A stretch of 7,219 bases of DNA from Xanthobacteraceae bacterium (GTDB lineage: Bacteria; Pseudomonadota; Alphaproteobacteria; Rhizobiales; Xanthobacteraceae). How positions within the stretch are numbered: position 1 is the stretch's first letter; the number at the start of each line of letters is the position of its first letter. The notes below the pieces were generated by a model. The model saw nothing but the letters and a program-made list of their open reading frames with translations, did not search any database and was not told where the DNA came from. Below are positions 6,262 through 7,219 of this stretch, piece after piece. The stretch lies in assembly GCA_030648135.1 (NCBI GenBank), contig JAUSIF010000012.1, positions 1 to 7,219 of the forward strand, in the 5' to 3' direction. The position numbers were made by a program, and so were the translations under genes.

Positions 6262-6274
6262 TGACACCGTGTCA
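6262..6274. promoter_or_regulatory. Operator-like 13-nt dyad upstream of clpX
   Basis: TGACACCGTGTCA has perfect 6-bp arms around a single central base, the shape of a site for a small dimeric helix-turn-helix repressor. It is not CIRCE (HrcA), which has longer arms and a 9-bp spacer. I cannot name the regulator. It lies 215 bp before the clpX ATG and 11 bp before the phased GCAT array. Confidence 0.4.
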
Positions 6275-6285
6275 CGGGGCAATCG

Positions 6286-6324
6286 GCATCCGGTTTGCAT
6301 ACCGCTTGCATACGGCTGGCATAG
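6286..6324 (+). repeat. Four GCAT motifs at exact 11-bp spacing
   Basis: GCAT begins at 6286, 6297, 6308 and 6319. The middle two units share TTGCATAC exactly (6295-6302 and 6306-6313), and the fourth is TGGCATAG (6317-6324). One repeat per DNA turn puts all four on the same helix face, the layout expected for cooperative binding of a response regulator or similar protein. No known motif is identified. Confidence 0.5.
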
Positions 6325-6393
6325 GAAATATCCAGGAATCAGGCGGAGCGGCGTTCGGGGATTAGCATTAATGAAATCTTGATCCCCCGGCCG

Positions 6394-6465
6394 CTAGCAT
6401 GCTTCGCTAGGAACATGCTTCAAGGGAAGCAGACTTCGCGGGCGAGCTGCCCCATCTGGCGGGGC
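6394..6465 (+). promoter_or_regulatory. Hairpin-rich candidate leader of clpX
   Basis: Three short stems follow one another: CTAGC-ATGCTTC-GCTAG (6394-6410), TGCTTC-AAGG-GAAGCA (6416-6431) and GCCCC-ATCTGGC-GGGGC (6449-6465). The loop of the first repeats TGCTTC, so GAAGCA (6426-6431) could pair with either copy, giving mutually exclusive folds. The third stem ends 23 nt before the ATG. Whether this is transcribed depends on where the clpX transcript starts, which I cannot see. Confidence 0.35.
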
Positions 6466-6488
6466 CGGCGAGGGGACGGAGAGACGGA

Positions 6489-7219
6489 ATGAGCAAGGTC
6501 GGCGGCGACTCCAAGAACACGCTCTACTGCTCGTTCTGCGGCAAGAGCCAGCACGAGGTGCGCAAGCTCATTGCCGGCCCGACCGTGTTCATCTGCGACG
6601 AATGCGTCGAGCTGTGCATGGACATCATCCGCGAGGAGAACAAGTCCTCGCTGGTGAAGTCGCGCGACGGCATCCCGACCCCGAAGGAAATCCGCAAGGT
6701 GCTGGACGACTACGTCATCGGCCAGGACCACGCCAAGAAGGTGCTCTCGGTCGCGGTCCACAATCACTACAAGCGGCTCAATCACGCCACCAAGCACAAC
6801 GACGTCGAGCTCGCCAAATCCAACATCTTGCTGATCGGGCCCACCGGCTCGGGCAAGACGCTGTTGGCGCAGACGCTCGCGCGCATCCTCGACGTGCCCT
6901 TCACCATGGCCGATGCCACCACGCTCACCGAAGCCGGCTTCGTCGGCGAGGACGTGGAGAACTACATCCTGAAGCTCTTGCAGGCCGCCGACTACAATGT
7001 CGAGCGGGCCCAGCGCGGCATCGTCTATATCGATGAAATCGACAAGATCAGCCGCAAGTCGGACAATCCCTCGATCACCCGCGACGTGTCGGGCGAGGGC
7101 GTGCAGCAGGCGCTCCTCAAAATCCTGGAAGGCACCGTGGCCAACGTCCCACCACAGGGCGGACGCAAGCACCCGCACCAGGAGTTTTTCCAGATCGACA
7201 CGAGCAACATCCTGTTCAT
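6489..7219 (+). CDS. clpX: ATP-dependent Clp protease ATP-binding subunit ClpX, 5' part
   Basis: Hexameric AAA+ unfoldase that recognises substrates and threads them into ClpP. The window holds 243 of roughly 420 residues; the gene continues past the right edge. The N-terminal zinc-binding domain has Cys14, Cys17, Cys36 and Cys39. Walker A is GPTGSGKT (117-124) and Walker B is IVYIDEID (178-185). The RKH-type loop GGRKHPH is at 224-230. The start begins MSKVGGDSKNTLYCSFCGKS, typical of alphaproteobacteria, with GGAG 7 nt before the ATG. The pore-1 loop reads GFVGED (150-155) instead of the near-universal GYVGED, followed by ENY where ENI is usual. Residues from about 212 on also differ from the alphaproteobacterial pattern I recall. 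Sensor-2 and the ClpP-contacting IGF loop lie outside the window. Confidence 0.97.
   Translation, partial: MSKVGGDSKNTLYCSFCGKSQHEVRKLIAGPTVFICDECVELCMDIIREENKSSLVKSRDGIPTPKEIRKVLDDYVIGQDHAKKVLSVAVHNHYKRLNHATKHNDVELAKSNILLIGPTGSGKTLLAQTLARILDVPFTMADATTLTEAGFVGEDVENYILKLLQAADYNVERAQRGIVYIDEIDKISRKSDNPSITRDVSGEGVQQALLKILEGTVANVPPQGGRKHPHQEFFQIDTSNILF

Larger units (their letters stand above)
6061..6488 (+). other. clpP-clpX intergenic region, 428 bp, regulatory
   Basis: No credible gene is present; the one frame open across it (to 6382) begins inside clpP and has no family character. From left to right it holds a GC-rich inverted repeat just after the clpP stop, a 10-bp palindrome CACAGCTGTG (6143-6152), an AT-rich island (6191-6229) with two CTGATT copies 11 bp apart, a 13-nt dyad, a four-unit 11-bp-phased array, an AT-rich CATTAATG palindrome (6366-6373), and a hairpin-rich leader before clpX. 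A possible sigma70 promoter is TTGCAT (6306-6311), 17 bp, then TATCCA (6329-6334), overlapping the array; this is weak. Confidence 0.6.

Noticed and set aside
6082..6340. Four GANTC (CcrM methylation) sites between clpP and clpX
   Set aside because: Sites at 6082, 6099, 6211 and 6336 are somewhat more than chance for 428 bp, but the number is too small to claim cell-cycle control.
6044..6382. 112-aa open frame across the clpP-clpX gap
   Set aside because: It starts inside clpP in another frame, has no ribosome site and no recognisable domain; base composition and dyads mark the gap as regulatory.

Overview
This is a GC-rich window of ordinary, highly conserved bacterial housekeeping genes. 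The protein families, their order and the regulatory signals point to an alphaproteobacterium, most likely Hyphomicrobiales (Rhizobiales). Pointers are the glnB-glnA pair behind a sigma54-type promoter, a fused Nnr NAD(P)H-hydrate repair gene read divergently from it, then tRNA-Leu(UAG), tig, clpP and clpX. I recall this order from Bradyrhizobium-like genomes but could not check it. I see no mobile element, CRISPR array, toxin system or phage gene. Both window ends fall inside genes, so this may be a whole short contig.

Layout. Minus strand: glnA (glutamine synthetase, running off the left edge, 1-1465) lies 67 bp downstream of glnB (PII signal protein, 1533-1871). Upstream of glnB is a near-consensus -24/-12 promoter (1929-1943), with an NtrC-like dyad about 138 bp before the predicted transcript start. 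This is a classic nitrogen-control arrangement. Plus strand: nnr (2194-3699), a tRNA promoter, tRNA-Leu (3785-3869), tig (3924-5348), clpP (5428-6060), a 428-bp intergenic region, and the first 243 codons of clpX (6489-7219). tig, clpP and clpX form a protein-quality-control block: trigger factor receives nascent chains, and ClpXP degrades tagged or misfolded proteins.

The most unusual feature is in glnA. After residue 433 the expected C-terminus (about 36 residues) is replaced, in frame, by a second and diverged copy of the segment that begins at residue 181. The copies are about 84% identical at the DNA level. The switch falls at a shared Lys-Gly-Gly. Either this is a real partial duplication or recombination with a paralogue, or it is a chimera at a contig end. 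I consider the chimera more likely. The clpX fragment also carries unexpected substitutions near the right edge, including Phe in place of the near-universal pore-loop Tyr.

The clpP-clpX intergenic region holds structure not explained by coding: a perfect 13-nt dyad, four GCAT motifs spaced exactly 11 bp apart, and a leader in which one GAAGCA segment can pair with either of two TGCTTC copies. These are the best candidates for undescribed regulation. I found no new biological system.
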